Positions 25,521-34,379 of a DNA stretch of 64,000 nucleotides are shown here, in pieces. The notes beneath the pieces are model-generated. The model had not been told where the DNA came from. It was given only the letters and a program-made list of their open reading frames with translations, and did no database searches. Position numbers and translations under genes: made by a program. This DNA comes from Caballeronia sp. GAFFF1. GTDB taxonomy: Bacteria; Pseudomonadota; Gammaproteobacteria; Burkholderiales; Burkholderiaceae. The stretch's first letter is position 1, and every line of letters starts with the position of its first letter. The DNA lies in the NCBI RefSeq assembly GCF_023630705.1, contig NZ_JALQEM010000036.1, positions 208,134 through 272,133 of the forward strand, in the 5' to 3' direction.

Positions 25521-27323
25521 ATGAGCTACACCCCGCCCATCCGCGACATGATGTTCGTGATGACCGAGCTCGCCGGACTCAATACGGTCGCCGCGCTGCC
25601 CGGTTGCGCCGATGCAACCCGCGACACGGCGCGGGCCATTCTCGAAGAAGGCGCGAGGCTGTGCGGCGAAGTGCTTGCGCCGTTGAACGCGGCGGGCGAC
25701 CGTCAGCCTCCCGTCTGGCGCGACGGCGAAGTGAGCGCGTCGCCAGGGTTCGCCGAGGCGTTCGCGCAGTTCGTGAAAGGCGGCTGGCAAGGCTTGATGC
25801 ATCCCGTGGAGTTCGGCGGCCAGGGGCTGCCCAAGTTGATCGCCGCGCCGTGCCTCGAAATGCTGATGGCCGCCAACCTGTCGTTCGGCACCTGCCCGTC
25901 GCTCACCGACGGCGCCATCGACGCCTTGCTGCTCGCGGGCTCCGCCGAGCAGAAGGCGCGGTATCTGCCCAAGCTGATCAGCGGCGAGTGGACCGGCACC
26001 ATGAACCTGACCGAGCCGCAGGTCGGCTCCGATCTCGCCCTGCTGCGCGCGCGCGCCGAACCGGCGGAAGACGGCGCGTATCGCGTGTTCGGCACCAAGA
26101 TCTTCATCACGTGGGGCGAGCACGACATGGCGTCGAATATCGTCCATCTCGTGCTGGCGCGCACGCCGGACGCGCCCGAGGGCATCAAGGGCATCTCGCT
26201 CTTTCTGGTGCCGAAATTCCTCCCGAACGCGGACGGCTCGCCCGGCAAGCGCAACGACGTGCACTGCGTCTCGCTCGAACACAAGCTCGGCATCCGGGCG
26301 AGCCCGACGGCAGTGCTGCAATTCGGCGATGGCGGCGGCGCGACGGGCTTTCTCATCGGCGAGAAAAACCGCGGCCTCGAATACATGTTCGTGATGATGA
26401 ACGCGGCGCGCTTCGCTGTCGGCCTGCAGGGAATCGGCATGGCGGACCGGGCTTACCAGAAGGCGGCCGCGTATGCTAAGGAACGCGTGCAAAGCCGCCC
26501 GGTGGACGGCTCGTCGGAGCGGGCGGTTCCGATCATCCGCCATCCGGACGTGAAGCGCATGCTCGCCACCATGCGCGCGCTCACGGAAGGCGCGCGCGCC
26601 CTCGCCTACGCAGCGGCTTCGCATCACGATATCGCGCAGCACCATGCCGATGACGCCGTGCGCGCCGAACACCGCGCGATCTACGAATTTCTCGTCCCGA
26701 TCGTCAAGGGCTACAGCACGGAGCTGTCGGTGGAAGTGACGAGCATCGGCATTCAGGTGCACGGCGGCATGGGGTTCATCGAGGAGACCGGCGCGGCGCA
26801 GTACTATCGCGACGCGCGCATTCTGCCGATCTACGAAGGCACCACGGCGATTCAGGCGAACGACCTGCTCGGCCGCAAGACGCTGCGCGATCGCGGCGCG
26901 GTCGCGACGCAAATGCTGGCGCGCATCGACCAGACGCTCGGCGCATTGCGCGCGCATCCGGCGTTCGGCGTTCGCCCGGCGTTCGCGGCGATGCACGGCC
27001 ATCTCGGTGCGGGCCGCGCCGCGCTCGCGCGTGCGATCGACTTCATCTTGACGCATGCCAAGTCGGACCCGAACGCGGTCTTCGCGGGCAGCGTGCCTTA
27101 TCTGATGCTTTCCGGCACCGTGCTGTGCGGCTGGCAGATGGCGCGCGCGCTCATGGCCGCATCGGCGCCGCAAGCGGGCGATCCGCTCTTCTGCGGCGCG
27201 AAGGAGGCGACGGCGCATTTCTACGCGACGCACGTTCTGCCGCGCGCCCTGACGCTCGAAGTCGCGATTCTGAGCGCACGAGGCGACGACGGCGTGCTCG
27301 CACTGCGGGACGAGCAGTTCTGA
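25521..27323 (+). CDS. Acyl-CoA dehydrogenase, 600-residue type (copy 1)
   Basis: 600 aa, the long acyl-CoA dehydrogenase class with a C-terminal extension. Visible features: N-terminal helical domain starting MSYTPPIRDMMFVMTELAGL, the FAD/substrate loop MNLTEPQVGSDLALLRARAE (about 158-177), FITWGEHDM, and the catalytic-Glu region ILPIYEGTTAIQANDLLGRK (about 433-452). Introduces the alpha-beta double bond in an acyl-CoA, passing electrons to ETF. Very similar to the gene at 41606-43408. AGGAAG before ATG 25521 defines the start although the frame is open further upstream. Controlled from the shared TetR/motif-D intergenic region. Confidence 0.93.
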   Translation: MSYTPPIRDMMFVMTELAGLNTVAALPGCADATRDTARAILEEGARLCGEVLAPLNAAGDRQPPVWRDGEVSASPGFAEAFAQFVKGGWQGLMHPVEFGGQGLPKLIAAPCLEMLMAANLSFGTCPSLTDGAIDALLLAGSAEQKARYLPKLISGEWTGTMNLTEPQVGSDLALLRARAEPAEDGAYRVFGTKIFITWGEHDMASNIVHLVLARTPDAPEGIKGISLFLVPKFLPNADGSPGKRNDVHCVSLEHKLGIRASPTAVLQFGDGGGATGFLIGEKNRGLEYMFVMMNAARFAVGLQGIGMADRAYQKAAAYAKERVQSRPVDGSSERAVPIIRHPDVKRMLATMRALTEGARALAYAAASHHDIAQHHADDAVRAEHRAIYEFLVPIVKGYSTELSVEVTSIGIQVHGGMGFIEETGAAQYYRDARILPIYEGTTAIQANDLLGRKTLRDRGAVATQMLARIDQTLGALRAHPAFGVRPAFAAMHGHLGAGRAALARAIDFILTHAKSDPNAVFAGSVPYLMLSGTVLCGWQMARALMAASAPQAGDPLFCGAKEATAHFYATHVLPRALTLEVAILSARGDDGVLALRDEQF

Positions 27324-27539
27324 GCAAAGGCGCTTTCGCTCGCAGCGAAGGCCACGCAAGGACTACACGCGCCGCCCGCTATTTCAGAGGAGGCGGCGCG
27401 TTGGTCAGCATCGCTAATCTCGTAACGTGCCGCATCGCCGGCGCCGGCAGCGACGCGAACATTGCGCATCGGGCTCGCGGCATCGGCTTGCCGGCACCGA
27501 CTCGCCGCCCGTCCGGCGGGCGAACAACCATCGTAGACA

Positions 27540-28165
27540 GCATGAAACGTTCGGCGGTTATTGGACCGACCGGCACGATGTCACCAATGCCGGGTTCGCC
27601 CGCTTCGTCGCGGCGACGGGCTATGTGACCACGGCCGAGCGCAAGCCTCGCTGAGAAGATCTGCAAGTGCAGTTGCCGCCGGGCACGCCTCGTCCGCCCG
27701 AGAGCACGCTCGTGCCCGGCGCGCTCGTCTTTGCCGGCACGGACGCCCCCGTGCCGCTTAACGACTACACGCGCTGGTGGAAGTTCGTGCCCGGCGCGAA
27801 CTGGCGGCATCCGGCCGGGCCTGACAGCAGCATCGTCGGCAAGGAAAATCATCCGGTGGTTCAGGTGTCGTACGAGGATGCGCTCGCCTATGCGCGCTGG
27901 GCGCACAAGCGGCTGCCGACCGAGGCCGAATGGGAATATGCCGCGCGTGGCGGCCTGCAACAGGCGGACTTTGCGTGGGGCGCGGAATTCGCGCCGGGCG
28001 GCCGGCAGATGGCCAACACCTGGAATGACAGCGCCCACGCGTTCCCCGTCAATCTTCCGGACGCGCATGACAAGGTGCAGGTCGGCACGTCGCCGGTCGG
28101 CAGTTTTCCGGCCAACGGCTATGGCTCTTCGACATGGCGGGCAACTGCCGCTAACGCAAAACGCC
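27540..28165 (+). pseudogene. Decayed formylglycine-generating-enzyme (FGE-sulfatase) domain gene
   Basis: Reads as FGE family: HETFGGYWTDRHDVTNAGFA, then an in-frame TGA at 27652 where the family usually has Trp, then EDLQVQLPPG, LVPGALVFAG, VPGANWRHPAGPDSSI, HPVVQVSYEDALAYARWAHK and RLPTEAEWEYAARGG. Near 28120 a one-base shift is needed to read NGYGLFDMAGN, and the conserved C-terminal half after GN is missing. The N-terminus also lacks a start. So it carries a nonsense mutation, a frameshift and truncation at both ends. A functional enzyme of this family activates sulfatases or modifies thiol metabolites; none is made here. Confidence 0.85.
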
Positions 28166-28193
28166 GCGCGCTTTCGCAAGCGCGCGGCGTTCT
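28158..28193 (-). terminator. Terminator downstream of the acyl-CoA synthetase gene
   Basis: A perfect 14-bp stem AACGCCGCGCGCTT/AAGCGCGCGGCGTT with a 4-nt loop. Read on the minus strand it follows the synthetase stop by about 18 nt and continues with a short T run. It may also block transcription coming from the plus-strand side. Confidence 0.8.
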
Positions 28194-28210
28194 GAGCGAT
28201 GCTCCCAGCG

Positions 28211-29917
28211 TCAGTGTTGCGCCTGCAGGACTTCGTCCTCGAAGATGACCGATTGCCCGAGTTCGGCCCACGCACGGGCAGCCGACAGGTAATGTTCTTC
28301 GATACTGCCGCGCTTGATCTTCATCGTTGGGGTGAGCAGGCCGCTGTCGATCCGCCATGAATCCTTCACGACCACGATGAAGTCCAGCTTCTCGTGGTCT
28401 TCCAGCGTCGCATTCACGTTGTCCAGCAACGCGCGCAATTCCGCCCGCATCGCTTCGCGCGTCGCGGGGGCTTCGAGGTCGCCCTGTCCCGCCGCCGACA
28501 GCATCATGAGCGCGAACGGTTGCGCGAACGCCGGTCCCGTGACGCAGACCGCTTCCACCTTCGGATGACCCAGCCGGTTCTCGATCGGCGCCGGGGCCAC
28601 GTATTTGCCCTTGCTCGTCTTGAAGATCTCCTTTACGCGACCGGTGATCTTCAGCCGGCCGATCTCATCGAGCTCGCCGCGATCGCCCGTCCTGAAGAAT
28701 CCGTCCTCCGTGACACTCTCGGCGGTCAGTTCAGGCTGGCGATAGTACCCGAGCATCATGGTCGGCGATTTGAGCAGAATCTCGCCGTTCTCGGCGATCT
28801 TGCATTCGACGTCGGGCATCGCCTGACCCGAATAGCCGAGGCGCACGAGGCCCGGGCGGCTGTAGTGCGAATACGAGAAGTTCTCCGTCATGCCGTAGAC
28901 GTCCAGCAGTTCGAGCCCAAGCGCGCGATACCAGTTCGTAATCTGCTCCGGCAGCGGCGCGGAGCCGGTGAACGCGAGCCGCGTTGCGTCGAGGCCGAGC
29001 ATGGTCAGTATCTGGCGCTTGAGCGCGGCGGCTTCGGGCGTGTCCGTGTGCAGCACCGCCTGTTGCTCTTGCGGCAGTTTCGCGCAGATGCCCTGGTAGA
29101 ACTTGGTCCACAGGCGCGGCATGGAGATGAAGACCGTGGGCCGCGCCCGCAACAAGTCCTGCACGAACGTGGCGAGGCTGTCGTTGAAGAACACGCGAAA
29201 GCCGCTGTAGAGCGAATTCGCCTCGACGAAGGAACGCTCCGCCGTGTGCGCGAGCGGCAGATAGGAGAGCACGCGGTCGGCCGGCGTGTAGCCGCCGAAG
29301 TCGCCGGAACGCGTGGCGTAGGCGTAGATGGTGCCGAAGCTGTGCATGACGCCCTTCGGACGCCCGGTGCTGCCCGAGGTGTAGATGATCGTCGCGAGTT
29401 CGTCGGGCGACGGCAGATGCACGTCTTCGAGCGGCGCGGTATCGGCGACGATATCGCTCCACCACGACGCATCGGGCGTGGGCGGCGACATCGGCAGGCC
29501 GACGAGCCGCGCGTTCGCGGGAACCACTTTGCGGATGGCGTTCCATGCGTCGGTTACGCCGTCGAGCTTGCCGACGAATACCACGCGCACGTTGCAATGC
29601 TCGAAGACGTATTGGGCGGTATCGGGATTGATCGTGGGATAGAGCGGCACCGAAACGTGCCCGGCGAGCCAGATGGCCAGATCCGCGATGATCCAGTGCG
29701 CGCTGTTCTTGCCGACGATGGAGATAGAGCTGCCTGGCGGCAACTGTAACGAGCGCAGCCAGCCGGCCATGCGCCGCGCCTCGTCGCCGACGTCCTTCCA
29801 CGTATAGTCGACGACGTGTCCGTCCGGCGTCGGTTCGGTCAGATAGATCGCGTCGGGTTGCGCTTGCTCCCAGTGTAGAAAGCGATGAACCAGGGTTCCC
29901 GAATTCGTACCGCTCAT
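28211..29917 (-). CDS. Long-chain acyl-CoA synthetase (AMP-forming)
   Basis: 568 aa adenylate-forming enzyme. P-loop-like motif IIYTSGSTGRPKGVMHSFG (about 183-201), LDVYGMTENFSYSHYS around the A5 motif, and DGFFRTGDRGELDEIGRLKI with GRVKEIFKTSKGKYVAP as the hinge and C-terminal lysine region. The short form and KTSKGKYVAPAPIE signature fit the long-chain fatty acid CoA ligase (FACL/FadD15-like) branch. Activates free fatty acids for beta-oxidation or storage lipid synthesis. GGGAG before ATG 29917 sets the start. Motif site B lies 183 bp upstream. Confidence 0.93.
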   Translation of the reverse strand: MSGTNSGTLVHRFLHWEQAQPDAIYLTEPTPDGHVVDYTWKDVGDEARRMAGWLRSLQLPPGSSISIVGKNSAHWIIADLAIWLAGHVSVPLYPTINPDTAQYVFEHCNVRVVFVGKLDGVTDAWNAIRKVVPANARLVGLPMSPPTPDASWWSDIVADTAPLEDVHLPSPDELATIIYTSGSTGRPKGVMHSFGTIYAYATRSGDFGGYTPADRVLSYLPLAHTAERSFVEANSLYSGFRVFFNDSLATFVQDLLRARPTVFISMPRLWTKFYQGICAKLPQEQQAVLHTDTPEAAALKRQILTMLGLDATRLAFTGSAPLPEQITNWYRALGLELLDVYGMTENFSYSHYSRPGLVRLGYSGQAMPDVECKIAENGEILLKSPTMMLGYYRQPELTAESVTEDGFFRTGDRGELDEIGRLKITGRVKEIFKTSKGKYVAPAPIENRLGHPKVEAVCVTGPAFAQPFALMMLSAAGQGDLEAPATREAMRAELRALLDNVNATLEDHEKLDFIVVVKDSWRIDSGLLTPTMKIKRGSIEEHYLSAARAWAELGQSVIFEDEVLQAQH

Positions 29918-30355
29918 GATGTCTCCCATTATTTTTTGATGATGTGCCGCGTCCGGGCTTGGTGGGCGTCTGCCGCGCGTGCCGCCTCGGCCGAAGGCTG
30001 ACGCTCGCTCGCTGCAACGGTGCCGGCGTGATGCCGTCGAGGGCGCGCCGCCGTCGTACGCGAGCTGACACAACAATACGCTGATACCGTTCTGCGTCGC
30101 CCACCCGTAAATAGGGGGGACGCGGCAACGGAAATGGATGAAGCGCGTGCTTAAGCGGGAGCGGCGCAGCTTAGGGCGAGCTCGGACTGGAATTGTATTC
30201 GGGGGAACATGCGCCCGGCGGCCGGGGCGCGGTGGCACGCAGCGGTGCCTGAATGACGAACGCGGCAGCCGCGGACTCCTCACGGACCCGCGCGCCGCCG
30301 CGTGCAGCGCAGGCTCGCTTGCGCGAGCCCGGCATGGGTCGCCTGAACCTGTCGT
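29918..30355. other. Intergenic region upstream of the acyl-CoA synthetase
   Basis: About 438 bp with no gene recognised. Contains motif site B (30100-30118) and, near the hydrolase 3' end, two hairpins without T-runs: GGCTCGC/GCGAGCC at 30312-30329 and CCTGAAC/GTTCAGG at 30342-30360. They may act as weak terminators or mRNA 3' stabilisers. Confidence 0.5.
30100..30118. promoter_or_regulatory. Shared 19-bp inverted motif, site B
   Basis: CCCACC, spacer CGTAAAT, AGGGGG; the left arm is imperfect. It is 183 bp upstream of the acyl-CoA synthetase start. Same spacing as sites at 24256, 25358 and 37522. Confidence 0.5.
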
Positions 30356-31192
30356 TCAGGACTGAATGAACGCGAGCAGGTCGGCGTTGAGCGTTTCCGC
30401 GTTGACCGTCAGCATGCCGTGCGAGAAGCCGGGATACGTCTTCAGCGTGCCGTTCTTGAGCAGCTTGATCGACTTGAGCGCGGCATCGGCGATGGGCACG
30501 ATCTGATCGTCCTCGCCATGCAGCACGAGCGTCGGCACGGAGATGGATTGCAGGTCTTCCGTCTGGTCCGTCTCGGAGAACGCCTTGATGCCGTCGTAGT
30601 GCGCCTTCGCGCTACCCATCATTCCCTGGCGCCACCAGTTCTGGATCACGCCCTGATGCGCGGTCGCGCCCGGACGATTGAATCCGTAGAACGGGCCCGC
30701 GGGAACATCGACGAAAAACTGCGCGCGGTTGTCGGCGAGCGCCTTCCGAAAGCCGTCGAACACGTCGAGCGGCAGACCTTCGGGATTCGCTTCGGTCTTG
30801 AGCATGAGCGGCGGCACGGCGCTGACGAGCACGGCCTTGGCCACGCGCCCCGCCGGTTCGCCGTGCTTCGCCACATAGCGCGCCACTTCGCCGCCGCCCG
30901 TCGAATGGCCGATATGCACCGCATTGCGCAGGTCGAGCGCCTCGACGACGGCGAAGGCGTCCGCCGCGTAGTGGTCCATGTCGTGCCCTTCCGAGACTTG
31001 CGTCGAGCGGCCATGACCGCGCCGGTCATGAGCGATCACGCGATAACCCTTCTGCACGAAGAAGAGCATCTGCGCGTCCCAGTCGTCGGAAGACAACGGC
31101 CAGCCGTGATGGAAGACGATCGGCTGCGCATCCTTCGGACCCCAGTCCTTGTAGAAGATTTCGACGTTGTCTTTCGTTGTGACGTACGGCAT
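30356..31192 (-). CDS. Alpha/beta hydrolase, non-heme chloroperoxidase-like
   Basis: 278 aa. Nucleophile elbow GHSTGG with S97, acid in VLHGEDDQIVP, histidine in GFSHGM near the C-terminus; the oxyanion region is HHGWPLSSDDWD. This is the signature of the cofactor-free haloperoxidase/arylesterase group, which are esterases that can also show perhydrolase activity. Natural substrate unknown. AAGGAAA upstream supports ATG 31192; the frame continues upstream without a ribosome site. Monocistronic. Confidence 0.92.
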   Translation of the reverse strand: MPYVTTKDNVEIFYKDWGPKDAQPIVFHHGWPLSSDDWDAQMLFFVQKGYRVIAHDRRGHGRSTQVSEGHDMDHYAADAFAVVEALDLRNAVHIGHSTGGGEVARYVAKHGEPAGRVAKAVLVSAVPPLMLKTEANPEGLPLDVFDGFRKALADNRAQFFVDVPAGPFYGFNRPGATAHQGVIQNWWRQGMMGSAKAHYDGIKAFSETDQTEDLQSISVPTLVLHGEDDQIVPIADAALKSIKLLKNGTLKTYPGFSHGMLTVNAETLNADLLAFIQS

Positions 31193-31644
31193 GGTCGTTT
31201 CCTTTTTGACGTTATGGAGCATGAGCCGGCGATCATTTTCCGGCGCCAATGTGACAGCCGCTACCGTGAGTGGCGGCTGGTACGACGAAGTGCGCAACGC
31301 GATGTGGGGAGAGTACGGACGCCGGCATCTTGACGGAAGAGCGGCGGATGCAATGCATTGTTGCACTGGTGCGACGTGCCTTGCAACGGAGGTGTCCGGA
31401 TACCAGAGTTGGGGACGATGCGATGCCGAACGCTTAGCGGGATGACCGGCGCGGCGCGTTGCGCACGATGACGCCGCCGTGCGCGAAGCCGGTGCGAGTG
31501 TTCACTGATTCAGCGATATCTGCATGATTGCTGCGCCTGTCGTGCACCAGCAGTAAGCCGGTTGACGGACAGTGCGCCGGCCGTCTCGCGGTGAGTTCGC
31601 TATGCGCGGCAGATGAGATGCCGGCCCTCGTCCGCCGTTGCGCT
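31193..31644. other. Intergenic region upstream of the chloroperoxidase-like gene
   Basis: About 450 bp between two minus-strand genes. No coding sequence, repeat or confident promoter was recognised; it must contain the hydrolase promoter. Confidence 0.4.
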
Positions 31645-32139
31645 TCAAAGTTGCGTAGTACCGACCGGCTCGACCAGACTGCCGGTCTCGATGACGCCCT
31701 CTTCCACGACGCGCGCCGTGACGCCTCCGAAACCTCGCACCGCGTTGTATCCACCGACGCCGAACGTTTCTTCCATGCGCGAACAGGGATGACATTCACC
31801 CGTCACGAGAAGAACCGCGCCGCCGATGCGGACCTGCCGGTCCTTCAGCGCGTTCAGGTTGATGCCCTCGGTGACGATGTTGCGCCGAAGATCCAGTGGC
31901 GAGACGTGCTCGCGCCCGAGATGGCTCGCAATTGCCCGCAGACTTTCGGCTGCGATCAGCGTGACTTGCCGGTTGCCGCGCGTGCGGCTGTAGTGATCGC
32001 CTTCGAGCCCTTCGTCCGTCGATGCGTGGACCGAGCGCACTTCCACGAGCGCCGCGCGCAGGCCGATCCAGACTACATGGCCCGCACGAACCGGCGCGAG
32101 CATGAGGCGGGTCAGTGGGGAATCGGGATTGAGCGGCAT
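31645..32139 (-). CDS. MOSC-domain protein
   Basis: 164 aa, one MOSC domain. Conserved pieces are GLEGDHYSRTRGNRQVTLIA (about 45-64), the LRRNIVTEGINLNAL stretch and ECHPCSRMEETFG with the candidate sulfur-carrying Cys. MOSC proteins handle molybdenum cofactor or sulfur transfer to N-hydroxylated compounds (YiiM/MosC types). Substrate unknown. The frame is open upstream to 32274, but that part reaches into the next gene; MPLNPDSPLTRL at 32139 fits the family. Confidence 0.85.
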   Translation of the reverse strand: MPLNPDSPLTRLMLAPVRAGHVVWIGLRAALVEVRSVHASTDEGLEGDHYSRTRGNRQVTLIAAESLRAIASHLGREHVSPLDLRRNIVTEGINLNALKDRQVRIGGAVLLVTGECHPCSRMEETFGVGGYNAVRGFGGVTARVVEEGVIETGSLVEPVGTTQL

Positions 32140-32182
32140 CGGTGAATGAGCGCAGCGCGGCGATGGGCCATTCTGCCGCGGT

Positions 32183-32743
32183 TCAGCTATCCGCGCTGGT
32201 CGGCGTCCAGCCGAACGCGTCCTCGAAGCGCTCGCGAAACGGCGTCCGGATGCCCGCGGGCGATTGCCGGACATAGGCTTCGGCGCGGTTGCGTTCTTCT
32301 TCGCCGAGCGATTGCAGATAAGTCACCGCTTCATCGACACTCGGCATGCGGCCGTTGACCTCGCGCGATTTGGGCGGCAGCGCCGTCCAGATCACGGCGT
32401 CGGCCCCGTTGCGTTCGAGCCATGACGCAATGGCATGCGATTGCGGGTACGCCATGCCATGAGGCGCGGGAATGCTCCCGATCCATTCGACGACATTGGC
32501 GCGGACATCCTCGCGCGCGCGCAACGCCTCGCGCGCGGCGTCGAGGGAGTCGAGAGCGACGCGTGCCCAGAATGTGGGTTGCAACGGTCCCGATTCCAGG
32601 ACGACGAGACTCACGATCTCGCCGTCGGAATGACGCGCGAACTCCAGCGGAAGCAGCGGACCGCCCTCGCGCCATTGCCCGTCGATGGGGAACCCTTTCA
32701 GGTTCCATAGCAACGACCCCCACGCCACACAGACGATGTTCAT
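32183..32743 (-). CDS. Conserved hypothetical protein, possible gamma-glutamylcyclotransferase-like fold
   Basis: 186 aa starting MNIVCVAWGSLLWN. The GSLLWN loop near the N-terminus with LPLEFARHSDGE and a later Trp/Glu-rich region resembles the gamma-glutamylcyclotransferase superfamily loop, but the similarity is slight and the function is open. It lies 43 nt upstream of the MOSC gene on the same strand, so the two may be cotranscribed. Confidence 0.7.
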   Translation of the reverse strand: MNIVCVAWGSLLWNLKGFPIDGQWREGGPLLPLEFARHSDGEIVSLVVLESGPLQPTFWARVALDSLDAAREALRAREDVRANVVEWIGSIPAPHGMAYPQSHAIASWLERNGADAVIWTALPPKSREVNGRMPSVDEAVTYLQSLGEEERNRAEAYVRQSPAGIRTPFRERFEDAFGWTPTSADS

Positions 32744-32824
32744 GCCGCTTCGCTTTCGATATTGAGGCTGGAGGCACGGAGCACGCCGCGTGCCCATCAG
32801 TTGCGGGGCGCGCGGCGCCAGCCA

Positions 32825-34186
32825 TCATGCGGATTCGCGCGGACTGCCGGTCGGCGCGACGGCAAGCGAGGCCGGAGCCGACGTGCGCCGCAATGCGATC
32901 AACAGCACGAGCGCCCCGCCGATCAGGCCAAACGCCATCACGTCGAAAGCCACGTACAGGCTTCCGGTCGCGGACTGTATCGCGCCGACCGCCGCAGGAC
33001 TCACGATGCCTGCCGTCGTGCCGATGCTGCTGATCATCGCGATGCCGCCCGCCGCGCCGCCCGGCTTGAGCAAGGCCGGCGGGATGGTCCAGAAGAGCGA
33101 GATCGCCGACAGTGCCGCCGCGCAGCCGACGCTCATCAGCGCGATGGACAACGCCAGATGGCCGCGCGCGAAGCCCAGCGCGATGAAGCAGCCGGCCCCG
33201 GCGCACATGGTCAGCGCGAGATGCCAGCGCCTTTCCTGACGGCGATCGGAACTGCGCCCGAGAAGGTACATGCCGGCGAGCGCGACCACATAGGGCAGGC
33301 TGGCTAACGCCCCGATCGTGCTCAGATTGTCGATGCCCATGCTGCGGATCAGCGTCGGCATCCAGTAGGAAACCGTGTTGGATCCGCCGTAGATGCAGAA
33401 GTACACGAGTCCCATCACGTAGACAATCGGGTTGCGCAGCACCTCGGCGAACGATGCATGTCCGGCCGCTTGCTGATGTTCTGCAGCCAGCGCCGCCGCG
33501 ATCACCTGCTTCTGCGCGTCGGTGAGCCACTGCGCGCGCGCGGGCCGGTCGGTCAGCCAGAACCACGCGACGACGCCCATGACGACCGCGGGCATGCCTT
33601 CGACGACGAAGAGCGCTTGCCAGTCGCGCAGCCACGCGTCGTGGCCGACGTGCGTCATGATCCAGCCGGCGAACGGTCCGCTGAGGATGCCCGCGACCAC
33701 GCCCGACATCAGAAACGCAGCGGTAATGCGGCCGCGCAACGCGGACGGAAACCAGTAGCTGAGATACAGGATCATGCCGGAGAGAAAGCCTGCCTCCGCG
33801 ATGCCGAGCAGAAAGCGCATCGCGATGAGCTGGTTCGGGCTCTTCACGAACGCGGTCAGCATCGTGACCGCGCCCCACAGGATCATGATGCGCGTGAGCG
33901 TGGCCCGCGCGCCGGCACGTTGAAGATAGAGATTGGCCGGGACTTCGAACAGCACATATCCCAGATAGAACACGGCTGCGCTCAAGCCATAGGCGGCGTC
34001 GCTCAGGCCGATGTCGTGCGCCATGCCCAGCTTCGCGAACGATATGTTCACCCGGTCGATCGCGTTGATCATGAACGCGATGAGCAGAAACGGCATCAGG
34101 CGTCCGATCACCTTGCGATAAGCCGCGCTGTCCTCCTGCATGATGGCCCCGCCTGAAAGCGCGGCCGGTTCGTTCAACTGGCTCAT
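32825..34186 (-). CDS. MFS transporter, anion:cation symporter type
   Basis: 453 aa with 12 predicted membrane helices. N-terminal MINAIDRVNISFAKLGM, the loop YLGYVLFEVPANLYLQRAGAR and RFLLGIAEAGFLSGMILYLSYWFP are typical of the ACS family that takes up organic acids such as tartrate, phthalate or glucarate. Substrate cannot be read from sequence. GAGGAG 8 nt before ATG 34186 sets the start. No catabolic enzymes are in the same operon. Confidence 0.92.
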   Translation of the reverse strand: MSQLNEPAALSGGAIMQEDSAAYRKVIGRLMPFLLIAFMINAIDRVNISFAKLGMAHDIGLSDAAYGLSAAVFYLGYVLFEVPANLYLQRAGARATLTRIMILWGAVTMLTAFVKSPNQLIAMRFLLGIAEAGFLSGMILYLSYWFPSALRGRITAAFLMSGVVAGILSGPFAGWIMTHVGHDAWLRDWQALFVVEGMPAVVMGVVAWFWLTDRPARAQWLTDAQKQVIAAALAAEHQQAAGHASFAEVLRNPIVYVMGLVYFCIYGGSNTVSYWMPTLIRSMGIDNLSTIGALASLPYVVALAGMYLLGRSSDRRQERRWHLALTMCAGAGCFIALGFARGHLALSIALMSVGCAAALSAISLFWTIPPALLKPGGAAGGIAMISSIGTTAGIVSPAAVGAIQSATGSLYVAFDVMAFGLIGGALVLLIALRRTSAPASLAVAPTGSPRESA

Positions 34187-34379
34187 GAAGCTGCTCCTCA
34201 CATGTTGATATGTTCTGGTTTGCGTAGAAGGATGAATGCTTCGCAGTACGATGTATTAAACGCGTGCCTGAATTGCGTCATGCCTCGATGCGCCGCTCGC
34301 ATGCACCGCCGTCTATCTAGCGATGCATGCAGGCGTCATGCGCATCCGCGGGACACGCACGCACGCCGCGTCGCGAACA

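Noticed and set aside
29918..30120. Sigma54 promoter downstream of motif site B
   Set aside because: The motif distance suggested an enhancer, but no GG-N10-GC element with acceptable flanks was found upstream of the synthetase or the BON gene.
30312..30360. Two hairpins after the chloroperoxidase-like gene as terminators
   Set aside because: Stems are good but neither is followed by a T-run on the relevant strand, so they were not listed as terminators.
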